NCBI GenBank assembly: GCA_031841125.1
Contig: CM063111.1
Location: forward strand, 54,869,535 to 54,933,534
Direction: 5' to 3'
Length of the DNA stretch: 64,000 nucleotides
From: Acanthococcus lagerstroemiae
Taxonomy: Eukaryota; Arthropoda; Insecta; Hemiptera; Eriococcidae
The position numbers and the translations under genes are program-made. Positions 1-12,070 of this stretch are shown here, piece by piece (position 1 is the stretch's first letter; each line of letters starts with the position of its first letter). Under the pieces are notes generated by a model. It saw nothing but the letters and a program-made list of their open reading frames with translations. It was not told the DNA's origin and did not search any database.

Positions 1-394
1 TAATCATCAATGGCCTTATGCGTTTTGGCCAAATAATCGGAACTAGTGCGACTAAGCAGCGAAGGGATTTCCGATTCCTCTGCGCTCGAAGGTTGAGAAG
101 TCGGTACCGCTTTTGCAAAGCGGGAGCGATTTTTCAAAAGTAAACTAGTAAATTCATATTTGACTATCAACATACCTTCTTCGACTTTGTACTTCTGAAG
201 AACGATGAAGTATTTGCGAACAGCGCGAACTACTGCACAAACAAACAAAATGGAAAATGTTTTCAGTCTTCTAAGGAAGCTGCTGACGATTGTCAGCGAG
301 TAGCCAATGATTTCTGTATAGAGCATGTTCACTGTCCATCAGGTTTGTGAAAGTGTGCTCTGCATTCAAATCTATGACTCAATTTTCATTACGC
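1..394. other. No recognised feature
   Basis: I see no open frame, repeat or RNA motif that I can support in this stretch. It leads directly into the 170-bp tandem repeat. Confidence 0.5.
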
Positions 395-1083
395 AATCAT
401 CCCCAAAATATGTGGTGGCAAATTCGATTTTTTTTTTTCATTTTCCCCATTCATTTCCCATAAGAGATCGAATTTTCCAAAGTGCTGGCCCGCCAGTGGT
501 CCGTTTCGGATGCTTCTAGGCTGGAAATTCGTGGATTCACGTCCTCTATCGACTGGTGCAAGCCGCTCCCCCCTAACATATATAGGGGAATATTTGATTT
601 TTTTTCTTCATATTTCCCCATGCATTTACCATAAGATATAGAATTTTTCAAATTGCTGGCCCCCGAGTGCTCCATTTTGGATGCTTCTAGGATGGAAATT
701 CGTGGATTCACGTCTTCTATCGACTGGTGCAAGCTGCTCCCCCCAATATGTATAGTGGAAAATTTGATATTTTCTTTCATTTTTCACTGGGCATTTACTA
801 TAAGAGATCGAATTTTCCAAATTGCTGGCCCCCGAGTGGTCCGTTTCGGATGCTTCTAGACTGTAAATTCGTGGATTCACGTCCTATATCGACCGGTGCA
901 AGCCGCTCCCCCCTAATATGAACAGGGGCGAATTTGAATTTTTTTCCTTAATTTTTCAGCATGCATTTCTCATAGGAAATCGAATTTTTCAAACTGCTGG
1001 CCCTCCAGTGGTCCGTTTCGGATGCTTCTAGGCCGGAAATTCGTGGATTAACGTCCTCTACCGACTAGTGGAAGCCAGTCCTC
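395..1083 (+). repeat. Tandem repeat, about 170-bp unit, four copies
   Basis: The anchor word atcgactggtgcaag (with substitutions) recurs at 548, 719, 888 and 1060, giving spacings of 171, 169 and 172 bases. Each unit also holds a TTTTTC-rich stretch, the word tgctggccc and the word gatgcttcta in the same order. Short frames on both strands are byproducts of the repeat. Units differ at many positions, so the array is not freshly amplified. It is most likely a small satellite or minisatellite. Confidence 0.9.
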
Positions 1084-1992
1084 CTGAATCTTCTTTCCAC
1101 TGTTTAACATACGTTGATCCATTTGGAATGAGAGACAACTCTTCCTATGAAATTGTGGTCATGGGGATGATATGTCGAACTGAAGAGACAGACTGTTCGA
1201 CTCCCACATAAGGCAGGAGGTAGGCCAAGTACAATTATATGTTTATCACATAATCATTAGTGGCTAGAAAGATGCACCTTTTCAGTTTGTGTCTCTGATC
1301 CGTTGTGAGCCTCACATCCCAGCAATATGGTAGCATTACTAGAAGGGGAATGTATGTGGATTTTTGTTACATACAATTAGTCTACTACATTAGTGGAACA
1401 GACGTTCTGGATTCAGTTAGTAGTCGCTTGTGGCTGACATGCTCCACAGCCCACCCCATCAGTGACCACTGTTCTGTTTGTTCAGAAAGACATGGTGCTG
1501 TTTCATTGTAGGCTTCTTAATTTACATGTGGAAAATGTAACACTGATCCCTCTACCACACTCCAATGTCTTTGTTGTCAATATAGAAACCTTCAGGTACA
1601 AATTATTATTTGGTTTAGATTACATTAAAAAAATTAGATTAACTCAAGATATAAATAGATAAATGTTGCTTAGAGCTCACATCGAATTACCTTTATTTAT
1701 TACTGCTGTAAATGAGAGATAATTCAAACTAAAAAATACAATAAGTAGGAATCTTAGGTTAATAATACTAAAATTTTTGAAGAATCAATTCATGTTTTGG
1801 TTAAATTTTCCCTGTCCTCACTGCATCTGCAATAAAAAAATAAGCAAATATCAGCATCCAAATATTACAATGAATATAAATACAACCTTCCTCCTTAGGT
1901 TCATATTTTATAGCAGTGTTGTAGTATTTATATTTCAGAATGTGTTACTATGTGAAAGTCTTGAAAAATGCATAGTTTTTTCTATTACTTAC
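1084..1992. other. AT-rich stretch, possible 3' exon of the neighbouring gene
   Basis: No protein family is visible. On the minus strand a good acceptor (attttttag) lies near 1727, just upstream of a short stretch ending in a GTAATT donor. If spliced to the exon at 1993-2230 it would give a stop codon almost immediately. That would make it a terminal or 3'-UTR exon. This is inference only. Confidence 0.25.
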
Positions 1993-2230
1993 CAAGCAAT
2001 TTCATGGGAAATGTGCGCTTTTTAGTTTTAAGGATATGGTGAAGATTCCCCTTCACTGCACTGAAGGATAGTTGTCGATTACATTCTATCAGAAATCTGT
2101 CTTGACAGTGTTTGATCTTCTTGGATTTTATAGTAATGCTCTTGGGATCTACACCATCAAATTTTTGTTTCAGCGCATCATAGAAAATCTCTGCGATTAT
2201 TCTCAGCATTGGCTCAGTCCATCTGGCCCC
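1993..2230 (-). CDS. Candidate internal exon of an unrecognised host gene
   Basis: The minus-strand frame is open across the whole segment and has splice signals at both ends: acceptor ataatag just before 2230, and a consensus donor GTAAGTAA directly after 1993. The first in-frame ATG is at 2209 (MLRIIAEIFYDAL...). The encoded piece is Lys-rich and ends with KKRTFPMKLL before the donor. No family is recognised. An upstream 63-base segment (3322-3384) with its own acceptor and donor joins it in phase 0, which supports a real spliced gene. A 36-base segment (2329-2364) also has good splice sites but would bring in a stop, so it could only be UTR or an alternative exon. Unlike its surroundings it does not resemble any transposon protein I know. 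Confidence 0.4.
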
Positions 2231-3321
2231 TATTATATGGTAAAATGATCAAACTATAGATAATTTTTAGTCCAGAAGACAGAAACACTCATGTACTCAA
2301 TATATATCTGGGTACAGTTCATTGTTACCTTTCATGGTCGGCTCATTCTTCTCAAGAATCAATTCTAAAAAAAAACATTGACACATGAATAAGAATGGAG
2401 TACTCCTTCAATTTTGATATCATTATATAATACATTTATAGTAATACGGAAATAGACTGCCAATCCACTTGATATAGGTCCATATTAATGGGACTTTCTT
2501 TCTATGGGTTTGAATATATAAATATGGATACTGAAAATTTTTTAGCTATATGACTTGAATGATTTACTATCACAAGTATGTCTACACTTCAGTCATATAG
2601 CACACAGTATACAGATTTTATGTGGACAACCAAAGATTAAGATGTACCTAGAACATATGATTATTAAAGGAAATTCTTCATTAATTAAACACATATGTTA
2701 TAGGATACAATATAATCCATGTTTTCACCAACTGTTTAATATAATAGTACTTAACTGTCAATCTGCAATATTCTACTCAACTTTTAACTGAAAACCCAGT
2801 TAAAAGAAGAAACCTATTTTATAGTAAGCTATATGCAGTACCTATATTTTTGTTTACATGTATTTTATTCAATATAACGCACATCATTTTTTATATTTAG
2901 ACTTCTTAAAGCTGGGAGGTACATAATATTAAAGTGCCCAATACATTCCAATTATGAGACCAGGTTTGTAAAAATACATTCAAATGATTGGTGTCTAATG
3001 CAGGTAAGGGTACTCCCAGTTTGGGTTTGTGGTACTAACCTTATTTAAGGCATATATTCTTCAGTCATACTGCAGAAATCAGTGATAGATCCCTATATTT
3101 CTAATATTATTACTTCTTTTTTCAGGTGTTTTTTCATTATTTGGTCCTGTTTTTGGGTTGCGAATTATATTGATATAAAAAGTTGATTTTTAAATTGAGG
3201 CCTTCAGAATCTTATTGAAATGCATTATATTCTTGACTACATTAAACATATATAATAAAATAAGTGATTATAATCAAAGGCCAATGGACTATGTTGTACA
3301 CACATAATGTCTTGAACTAAC

Positions 3322-3384
3322 CTGGACTCCTACTTTCAAATGTGAATAAGGAGCTGCTGCTACTGGAGAGTGCCTTTGTTGATA
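3322..3384 (-). other. Candidate upstream exon (21 codons)
   Basis: Bounded on the minus strand by acceptor atttccag and donor GTTAGT. It is 63 bases long, open, and begins and ends in phase 0, so it splices in frame to the exon at 1993-2230 (peptide begins YQQRHSPVAAAP). A further consensus donor GTAAGT lies at 3537-3543, suggesting a 5' exon above 3544, but that segment has no in-frame ATG. The start codon of the gene is therefore unresolved. Confidence 0.3.
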
Positions 3385-3866
3385 CTGGAAATTGTATAAA
3401 AATGAACTTTATTTACCTTCTAATATCATTTACTTTACCATCTAAATTTAAAATAGTAATTAGCTTAAAAAGAAGATTTCAATTTTTCAGACACGTACAT
3501 CTTCACTTTTTTCAAAATCAAATATGCAGTAATATTTACTTACTTCAATATAACAGAATGCCGCTTAGAATGAATTCCAATTACACCAATTTGTCTCCAC
3601 AATAACACCGGCAAAATTGAATGTAAAAAAACTTTTGATAATAATTTCACTTATCACTAAACCACGCCGCCGCTAGTTCGTTCTGTGCTCTGATACACAA
3701 ATGCAGTGTTGCCACATGTGTTCTACACAATGTACCGTCATTTGTTTCACCACCATCGCGTTACAAGCGAGAGTCCCATGGTACAAGGGGTCCATGGTAC
3801 AACAGTCTCCCCTATTTATTAGGTTGTTTTGTTTTGTTTTTGCCTTTATTATTTCTAGTTGTTCTT

Positions 3867-4795
3867 TTAATTTTCTTTTTCTTGTGTTGTTTTCTGGTAC
3901 TTATCTGTCAATTTGTCATTGTTGTGTCCCTGGTTATTGCAGTGTTTTCCAAACCGTGATTTGTCATCATTTAGCTTCTGTGATTTTTCGTGTTCTTTGA
4001 TTCAGGTTGTGAATTTTCTGCCTGTTTCTCCAATGGTGGTCATGTCACAGTGTTCGCAGTCCAGTCTGTATACTCCGCTGCTGTTGTTTCTGTCCTTTGC
4101 TTCTGTTTTGTCATTGCTTATTTGTTTGATCAGAGGTGGTCTGTTTTTGATTCCGAGTTTTATGTTGTATTGGTTGAAGATTTTTGGTATTTTGTATGTA
4201 TGTGTTCCTGTGAATGGTATTGCTCCTGCGTATTTGTCTGTTTTTGTGGTTATTGGTTCGGTGTCTGTGTTTTTTGGTTGTGTTAGTTTGTTAATTATTC
4301 TGTCTACTGTTTGTGGTTGGTATTTGTTGTTAATTGCTATTTGTTTAATTTTGTTAATTTCTGTTGTTCTGAGGTTGTTGTCATTTAGTATGTTGACTGC
4401 TCTGTGGCAGTAGTTGTGTAGTGCTGCCATTTTGTGTTTTTGATGGTGAAATGAGTCTTTGGGTATTATTGCGTCAGTGTGGGTGGGTTTTCTGTAGATG
4501 CTGTACTGTATCTTGTTGTCTTCTATATGTATTGTAAGGTCAAGGTAGTTGATGGTCTTGTTGCCTTTTTCCATTGTGAACTTTATGTTGTTGTTTATGC
4601 TATTTGTCTCTGTGAGGAATTAGTCTAGTTGTCTGTCTGTTCCTGTCCAGATGATCAATATGTCGTCTACATATCGTGTCCATAGCTTTATGTTTATCTT
4701 GTGTTTGCTGTTGTTTAGTATGTCATTTTCAAAGTTGTTCATGTGTATTTTGGCTAGAATGGGTGACAGTGATGATCCCATTGCTAGGTTAGGAG
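3867..4795 (-). mobile_element. Penelope-like retroelement fragment (RT C-terminus plus GIY-YIG endonuclease)
   Basis: A single minus-strand frame runs from 4787 to a TAA at 3867-3869 and is broken only by in-frame stops at 4620-4622 and 4002-4004. In order it shows LAMGSSLSP, the RT catalytic YVDDILIIW (codons at 4662-4673), NYLDLTI and YRKPTHTD, which is the C-terminal signature of Penelope RTs. It ends with a GIY-YIG-like core (GVYRLDCEHC, then GETGR). Penelope-like elements use this endonuclease for integration. The element is cut off at its 5' side near 4795, inside the RT palm domain, so the copy is dead. Relatives could also include other GIY-YIG retroelements, but the YRKPTHTD motif favours Penelope. 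Confidence 0.88.
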
Positions 4796-4903
4796 TGCGA
4801 CGATAAAGATTCGACTACAACTCCTTCGGATTCCAGCCTGACCAACGAACCTCCAGTTTCATCGAACGATTCGAATGTACAGCCCAGTTTTTCTACCCGT
4901 GAT

Positions 4904-5174
4904 TCAGTGGCGTAGTCAGAATTTTCGTAAGGGGGAGGGGGAGCAAAGTAAGATTTTCAAGGGAGAAAAAGTCAAAAATTGAGGTATTTTTTAAAAAATC
5001 GGCAATATTAGAGGACTATTTTATGAAAATGAAGGTAAAATTACTGCTCGAGCTAATATTTTTTGAAAAAACGTGTTTTAAAGGCGAAGAATCGCTCATT
5101 TTTGCACATTTTACATTCCATATCCGGTGCCTTGGGGGGCCTTAGCCCCTTCGCTCCCCCTGGCTACACCACTG
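4904..5174. mobile_element. Short non-autonomous DNA element (MITE)
   Basis: About 271 bases bounded by inverted termini: cagtggcgtagtcag at the left, and the complement of cagtggtgtagccag at the right (13 of 15 match). G-rich and C-rich subterminal tracts mirror one another. CAGTGGYGTAG termini recur in arthropod MITEs, which are usually hAT-like. I could not identify a clean target duplication. Confidence 0.65.
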
Positions 5175-7060
5175 CCTAACAGAAATCTTCACATTATATA
5201 CTATGTGTATCCTCAAGCACTCGTGGTAAACAGTCAGCACCCCCTACTGCAGATGGCTGGTTACGGGCCTGCATAAATGTACTGATGCTTTTCCTGCCAG
5301 GTCTTCATTATCATCGTTAGCTGTAGTAAAGACTAAAATAAGTTGTGATTTTAGCAAGATTTCGAATCATCCGCCCTTGATGAGACGGATAATCGGGAGT
5401 CGACTGTATTGCGAGAACGAATAAAGTCATCAATTTTTTTCAACGTTCGCGGTTGTTCATATTCTCTCTGGGACCGAGCTTTACGCCGTCCTAACCGACT
5501 GTGATGACGGCCTGAAGGCATTGGGCCCTGACTCCTGGATCTATCCTCGCCGTCTCGAGCCCGCAACTTCAGTTTTAGCCCACATCTTCGGCCGCACCGG
5601 AGCATCCTCAAAAACCATACCAAACACCTCACGACACACTTTTACAAACAAATTTTGGTTATAAATGAAAAAAAAACATCTCGAATCGCCCAATTCTTCA
5701 CTAGTTCAATGACCGCCTTATTTCTGTGATTTCAATCTGAACATGGACGAATACTCACGAGGAAGCTCCATTTATCTATGATGGAAACCAAAACAAAAAG
5801 GTAAATCTAGCGAAATGGACTCAAAAAAGAATATCAAGATGTACCGATATCAACCAGATCAACCTATATGTTACGTTCCTCTCATCAGTTCATCTCAGTT
5901 TATCCGAACTCCGATGACAGTGACGTATGTGCGTGTGCTTGTAGTGGTGTGTAACGGATTCCACAGTTACATCTGAGTCCGTATTTTTATGTAGGATACT
6001 TCCCGACAACTGAAAACGTATCACGTATTCCAATTAATATAGCTCTCGGTATACGGGAAATGAAGGGTAATTTCTCTTTTGAAATTCGAATAAAAATTTT
6101 TCCCCTTGTCGCAAAATCGAAAAACTTTTTTCCGCGAAACAATCTTTTAAAATATCTGTAAAAACGTTCGTTCGTTGGGTCGGCGAAGCTCGGGCGTCGA
6201 AGTAAAAGCGCTTGGAGCGAAAATAATTTCGCCGAGCTTCCATTTCGTTATCTAGCGCTGGAAATTTTCCGAAACGATTATTACAACAAACTTCTTTTTA
6301 ATAGTGGAAATAAAAAAAACATTATAATTTTCTCTTAATAAAACTTTTTAATGAGTGCAAACTAACGAAGATTAGAGAAAGAGAGAAAAAGCACATCGGT
6401 TGGCTGCGCCGCCGAAAACAAGAATGAATGAGGAGGAAAATGAGAAGAAGAAAGAAAATGAAGGCGAAGAATTGTAAAAGAAAAGAAAAATTTATTTTTC
6501 TTCCGGGAATGAAAAGTTTTTGGTTAAAAGGAAAAATCTGAACAGGAGGCAAAGAAGGACGAAAAAAAAGGTTCGAATTATAAAAATAAATAAAGAAAGT
6601 GGAAAGCGGTATAAAGTTTAATAACAGTTTCTACATGATTTATGCCCCGGCTGCACGGCCTACTGAGCAACTCCGGAGTACCTGATCGAAAAACACAGCA
6701 AAACAAAACGGTGTTGAATTGTGTCGCCTTTGCGTTGCTTATTCCGCAGTTTATTATAGAGTACTCTATGTATAGGCGGGATTGTTGTGAATAGTTAGAA
6801 CAGCGAAACTTTTCGGTATCAGCCCTCGAAACTTTCCAGCATCAGCTCTCTAATGCCCCCTCGGAGGAGGGGGGGGGAGAATCGCAGCTCAACCAAGTAG
6901 AAAAGTTATAGATGCATTCTTGGATTGGAGAAGTGGTCTGGGATGCTATGACAGTCGTTAGCTGACATGTACATGGAAGACTGAGCTAGCCTTCACTTTT
7001 CTATGTAGGTATTTTAGGAGAAGGTGGAAAACTGGGAGAAGAGATAATTTTCATGTACAA
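5175..7060. other. Apparently unique sequence, nothing recognised
   Basis: Contains a Ser/Arg-rich minus-strand frame at 5351-5632 without recognisable domains, and AT-rich DNA. A G-tract lies near 6870. I see no supported gene. Confidence 0.4.
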
Positions 7061-10000
7061 AATTTATTTATTTGCCACCTTCCGAAGATACAATTTTCTT
7101 CTTAACTAGTTAGCGTCTGCACGATCAATGCGCCCATGACTGGGTATAGGTCTCCCCCACCTTTCTCCATCGGTGCCTATCCCTAGCTCCGCTTATCAAA
7201 AGCCTCCTATTTCTTCATTTTGCTCTCAACCCGAGCCCTGGTGTCCGCTCTTTCGAGGATTACCTCAAAAGCATCGGGGAGATTGTTAAGGCTGTCTCAG
7301 ACCTCTTCTTTCCAAAAAAACAGCCTAGGTCGAAATGTATCAAATTCCTACGTGGGTTCGAACCCGCGACCTCTGGATTCCGAGACCAACGCGCTGTCCA
7401 CTCGGCCAACCAGACCCCATTCATCCAAAGCCTAGTCCCTATACTTTCTAATTCGCCCCTCCCTTGCATACCAATTTAACACCCTTCTTCCCTCTCTCTG
7501 ACAACGTGCCTCACGTAACCAAATTTCAATTTTTTGGCTACGTATCTACAGTCTTTTGCTCCGGCCATCCGCCTTATTTCCAAGTTCTTTAATCTATCTC
7601 TTCTCTTTACGCCCAGATCGAGCGCTCCATGGCTATTTGTAAAACTGGTAGTGTATATCCTTCCAGAAACTTTAATTTAGCTCTTAGCGGCATTTTACTT
7701 TTAGAAATTTGTTGTAGTGACCAAAAGTTCCTCCAAGCTTGTGTTCTACTGAGCTCGTTTTCCGCGCTTTCCTCGAAAGATATTGTCTAACCTAAGTACA
7801 GCGTGTTATCCTCTGCTCTGATCTTCTCCGAGCCTAGTGTGATTATAGAAGCCACCTCTTGGTTTTTAATCAACACGTTTTGCACGTGTTAATTTTTAGA
7901 CCAACCTTGAGCTCTTCCAACTTTAGCCTAGCCATTTTCTGAAGGTCCTCTTCATCTTGTGCAATCAAGGCGACATCGTCCGTGAATCGTAAGTTGTTCA
8001 ACCATCCTCATCTACTTTCAGGCCTCTTCCTTCCCAGTTCAATTTGTAAAAAATTTCTTCGAGCAAACAATTGAAAAAACTTGGGGATAAGGGTCTCCTT
8101 GTTTTACTCCTCTTCCAATAATTTTGAAGTGTCGCCTCTTTTCGTCCAAACGTATCCCCTTGCATTTTTGTACTGTTTCATCATCCAGATTATTTTACCT
8201 GGAATGCGTTGTCTCTGTAGTGCCACTCACAACGCTGGAAGCGCTACAGAGTCGAAAGCTTTTTGAAATTCTACCAGAAGTATACTCAGATTTTGGTTGA
8301 ACTCCTTCGATTTTTCAATTATCTGATCTCTTCTGAAAATTTGATCTATTATTGGAAATCGTTTCCGTAAGTCAGCCTGCTCCGCGTTTTGGTTAAAGTC
8401 GAGGACGGGGTAAATTCGATTTTTGATTATTTTTGCGAAGATTTTCCCCAAATTTGAGGTCAGGCTAATTCTATAACGTCCATTTTCTCTTTCAAAACGT
8501 ACACGCTTGGCAATTCCTTGTGATGCTTGGGATAAGGTACTCAACTGTGAGCTGACAATACAGCCTGTACTCTCTTCAGTTTCCTTACCATGACGTTTCA
8601 TGGCGGTGATACTTTGAAACGCCTCTGCTTTCCCCGGATTAGGTTGGTGTTCTTAACAATACCATTTATTTCATGAATTTGAGTAGGTGAAGTCTAACTT
8701 CCCTCACAAAATTGCCACTGACATATTTCATCTTGCGCCCGAAAGATCTTGTCTTGCGCCCAATCACCCGGTCCCAGTCCATTTTGTGCCTTTTTTTAGA
8801 TAGTAATACTATCTCCGATAATTTCCACTATGCACGGGTAACCTCTTGTTCAAGAATCAAATAAAAATTTTTTGTTAATACTACTGGTTCTAGCGCATTG
8901 GCCAAAATTCTTAGTTCCTCGTTGCCTATCCTGTCCGGACCTGCGGTCTTGCCCCAAGTTCAATTCTTTCAAGACCGAGAGGACCTTCCTTTCGAAGAAA
9001 AGAGGGATTTCTTCTTCCTCTGTATTCCTTTTGGTTTCGTTAATACGGGACACCTCCCCTTCGTATCTCCCGATTGAAATCCATCGCTACTTGGACAGTC
9101 TCGTCCCTGTCAAATTCCAAATTCCCCAACTTATTTCTAATTTTTGGAATCAGACTGATATCCTAAAAGATTTCTTTTTTTGTATTTTTCACTACTCCTG
9201 AATTTTTAACCCTTTACCTATTGTACTTCCGGATGTCAAGTTCAATTAGTTCGGTTTTTTCTAGCCATGATTTGTTTTTTGCCCGTGCCAAAAAATTTCT
9301 TTTCTCACGAAGTTTTTTAGTTTCTTCCGAAATTCTGTCTTTGGTTCTTATCATTGACTCATCTACCGAAGGATTTTTATGCAAGTTGATCAAACATTTT
9401 TCAAGTGTGTCGTATGTTCTTTGAACATTTTCTCCCCGGTCTCCCCTGCCAGTCTCATTGACGAACATCTTTTCAACTTCCTAAATGTTACATCCTGAAA
9501 TTACAGTTTTCTTGATTGTGTTATTTTTCCTAACATTTTTAATTCTACCCCTTATTGGAATTTTTAACTTCATTTGTAAAACTTGTTAATCAGAGGGGAA
9601 TGCAAATTTATCGCATTTATTCAAGTCTTGAACTATCCTTAGGTCACCTATCGAAAAATAATCTGTTTCGTTTCTCGTTTTACTATCTGGTGAACACGAA
9701 GTCCAATTTTGAGCTTTCCTCTTCTTGTAGAAGGAGTCCAGTACTTTCCAGGGTCAATTTTTTGTAAAATTTATCCAGTATTCTTTATTTCTATTTGTTG
9801 CATCCCCTGAAGTGAATTTACCCACACTATTAAGGTTTTTGACGTCCAAATCTACTCCTAATTTTGTATTTAGGTCCCCCATTATAACATTGTAATACTC
9901 GCTTTCTTTTTCTATTGTCTTTCAAAGAAGTACATAGAATTCCTCCATTTTTTCATAATTCGCTTGTAATGTAAGTGCGTGCACTTGAATCAGCAAAATT

Positions 10001-10330
10001 TTTGTTTTTGAGTCTAATGCCAGCTTCCAGAAGCCCTATTTTCTCCGAAATTCCTCTCACTTCCGTAATTCTGTTCACCCATTTCTCATGGATGTAGAAG
10101 CCCATCCCTCTGAAACATTTGGTCCGACCGAAGAAGTTAAAAGTAGTAGTTTCCATTTTTTTCTTTTATATAGTTTTTCCCCATTTTTTCTAATTTCAGT
10201 AAGACCAATAATGAAAAAATCAATTTTATCTGTTGCTAGTTCAAATCCCAGTAGCCTTTCATTTGAAGCCACTTTTGAGTAATAAAAGGTATAAATATTT
10301 AAACTTATAAAATGTTTATTATTTACCAAA
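7061..10330 (-). mobile_element. Decayed RTE-type LINE, nearly full ORF2
   Basis: Reading leftwards, pieces of one endonuclease-reverse transcriptase appear in order but in shifting frames. First an APE-type endonuclease (10330-9950: SNERLLGFELATDKIDF, TEIRKNGEK, FYIHEKWVNRI), then its catalytic MGDLNTKLG near 9880 (the usual GDFNAKxG altered). A linker follows at 9468-9214, then RT motifs at 8601-8227 (YRISLTSNLGKIF, then FQKAFDSV), then LRFTDDVAL near 7990. The usual RT FADD is FTDD here. The 3' end (tgcgcccatgactgggtat, near 7120) matches that of the RTE copy at 32.6 kb. Numerous frameshifts and a SINE insertion make it a pseudo-element. Its 5' limit is approximate. Confidence 0.85.
7345..7418 (-). 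mobile_element. tRNA-derived SINE head inside the RTE copy
   Basis: On the minus strand the polymerase III boxes are clear: box A TGGCCGAGTGG and box B GGTTCGAACCC, at normal tRNA spacing. The T-stem does not pair beyond the core and there is no acceptor stem, so this is not a working tRNA. It sits between conserved 3' segments of the RTE LINE that are contiguous in the copy at 32.6-33.0 kb, so it was inserted there. The body on the 3' side probably runs to about 7260. Confidence 0.75.
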
Positions 10331-10990
10331 TTTAAGTTTGAAACGTTATCCTTGCCCCCTTGTATAATTGCCCTTCGATTGCAATGGTAACCGATGGAAT
10401 CTGGGTGGAGGGATGTGCAGCTAGTATACCCCGCAGGTGGTGCGGTCCGTCTTTGGGGGAAAAGATAAAATAATTCAAATACATTTGGTGTAATGTTGCT
10501 CCTACCCAGAGGGGGTAGAAGAAAGAAAACTATGTAGTTGATGTGATAAATTTTTATGGTAGGAGCTCGTCGTTAGGCAGTATTGTGATTTGGGCAGTTG
10601 TGATCTTGATCAAAGATCGATTAGATGAGATAAGTCATTGCGTTTACGAGTTCCAGGCTGTCACCCTATCTCTACAACAAATTTATTTAATTATTATACG
10701 ATATTTCTTGAAACAAAACATGCATGCTTTTTCTGGATTAAAATAGTGTTCAATTATATCAGGATCCGTTGGTAACATTCAGATGATCTTCCTCCACAAA
10801 AAGTCTATGATATCATTACGAAAGTATTGTTAAGATAGCGCTCCGACGACTATCATTCCCAAAAGCGCATTAGCGGAATGTATGGTCTTTCCACCGTCGT
10901 CAACATTTGCCTTCTTATGGCATAGATTGGGAAAATGTAAAAGACCAATCCTACTACCTAATTAATATAATGCGCCTTATGATACATAAC
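10331..10990. other. No recognised feature
   Basis: AT-rich sequence between the RTE relic and the split unknown gene. I see no domain, repeat or RNA signal that I can support. Confidence 0.4.
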
Positions 10991-11776
10991 TTATTCTTTA
11001 GAAACTTTGCGGCGTATTCTCGTCGCAATCATGGTGTGTAAACCAATTCCATTCTGACTCGCGATTCTATACTGATCTAAATTCCAAAGATCTACCGCTC
11101 CAGCATTAAATATATCATTCTCGTGGACTAGCCACTCAGCTGGTGGAACGTCTGCAAATCGATAACCTACAGAGTCCATTTCATCAATTCGGCGGCGAAT
11201 CCTATATCTAGAAGTCGCTGAGCCACCTGCAATGTGACTTGATGCTTGACCATAGCACACCGTCGTTGCGTCTTTCTGTGCTATTGATCTATTTGGATCT
11301 ATTATATCAGCATCGTCACCGCATACACTAAGTGGTACTTGACACAAACTTCCGCTCGTCGCAGTTGACATTGTTGTTGTTGCCTTGCCTTTGCTGTTCT
11401 CAATCATCCCTGCGACATACCTCATTAACACCTGATTAATTGGGAGATGTGACCGTTGATGCATCCCGACGCTACCAATGTTATTCCTGCGTCTTCGTAA
11501 GCCGTCTGCTGTTCCTGCATCAAACATTCACTCCTCGACCATCCCAATAGGTTCGCGTTCGGTAACTGAGCTCGAGCGTCTTCTGGTCTGAGTCCATCGG
11601 GTAAGTCCCACTCCGGTGCAGCATCGTTGACCGTATGATCCAGGTCCTTTATCATCTTTCCGATGGCTATAGCGAGAGATGGGAGCGTCTCATACTCTGT
11701 GATGTTATGTGGCCCGATGATTCCGTACGTTCCTTGACTACCGTAAACTTCCAAATTAGTCAGTACTTGACAAAGG
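10991..11776 (-). pseudogene. Unknown protein relic, 3' part, split by the jockey insertion
   Basis: Two overlapping minus-strand frames (11776-11425, then 11527-10991) make one coding stretch of about 260 codons with a frameshift between 11425 and 11527. The first frame starts abruptly at the jockey tail (CQVLTNLEVYGSQGTYGII) and the second ends at KVSKE. Composition is that of a folded globular protein, without low complexity or transposon motifs. The likely 5' part of the same gene is at 16034-16679, beyond the LINE. Nothing in it matches a family I can name with confidence. A viral capsid or nucleoprotein origin is a hypothesis based on its intron-free, isolated, decaying state. Confidence 0.5.
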
Positions 11777-12070
11777 TTTTTTTTTTTTGTGTGTTTTTTT
11801 TTTTTAATGAGTTTTATTTGAACTGTGCAGAGTACATTTACAAATAGAGCTAGGTACAATAGAACGAGTAGAACGAAATACATTGCTAGACGATCGTGCA
11901 ATCACGACGCCAAGAGGATGAAGAGGGTTGACAATAGCAGTAGCTGGGTGAAGAGAGAAGAGACGATTAATTACAACTTAAAAGTATCGTGAGAAATCAA
12001 CGTACGAAAAAGTAAAATTAAAATTAGAGCGAGAAATATGAGATTAAGAGTAGATTAACAGTAATTTTAG

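Noticed and set aside
3913..4413. 166-codon hydrophobic ORF on the plus strand
   Set aside because: It is the antisense shadow of the Penelope-like frame.
5351..5632. Ser/Arg-rich minus-strand ORF ending in a gtcgactcccgattatccg-like word resembling a pogo/Tigger terminus
   Set aside because: No second terminus or transposase was found and the ORF has no domain. A single short word is not enough.
7345..7418. Functional tRNA gene
   Set aside because: Box A and box B are present, but the T-stem and acceptor stem do not pair, so it is a SINE head.
10425..10440. Possible second Helitron end (tgcagctagt)
   Set aside because: No hairpin lies upstream of the CTAG and no Helitron protein is near.
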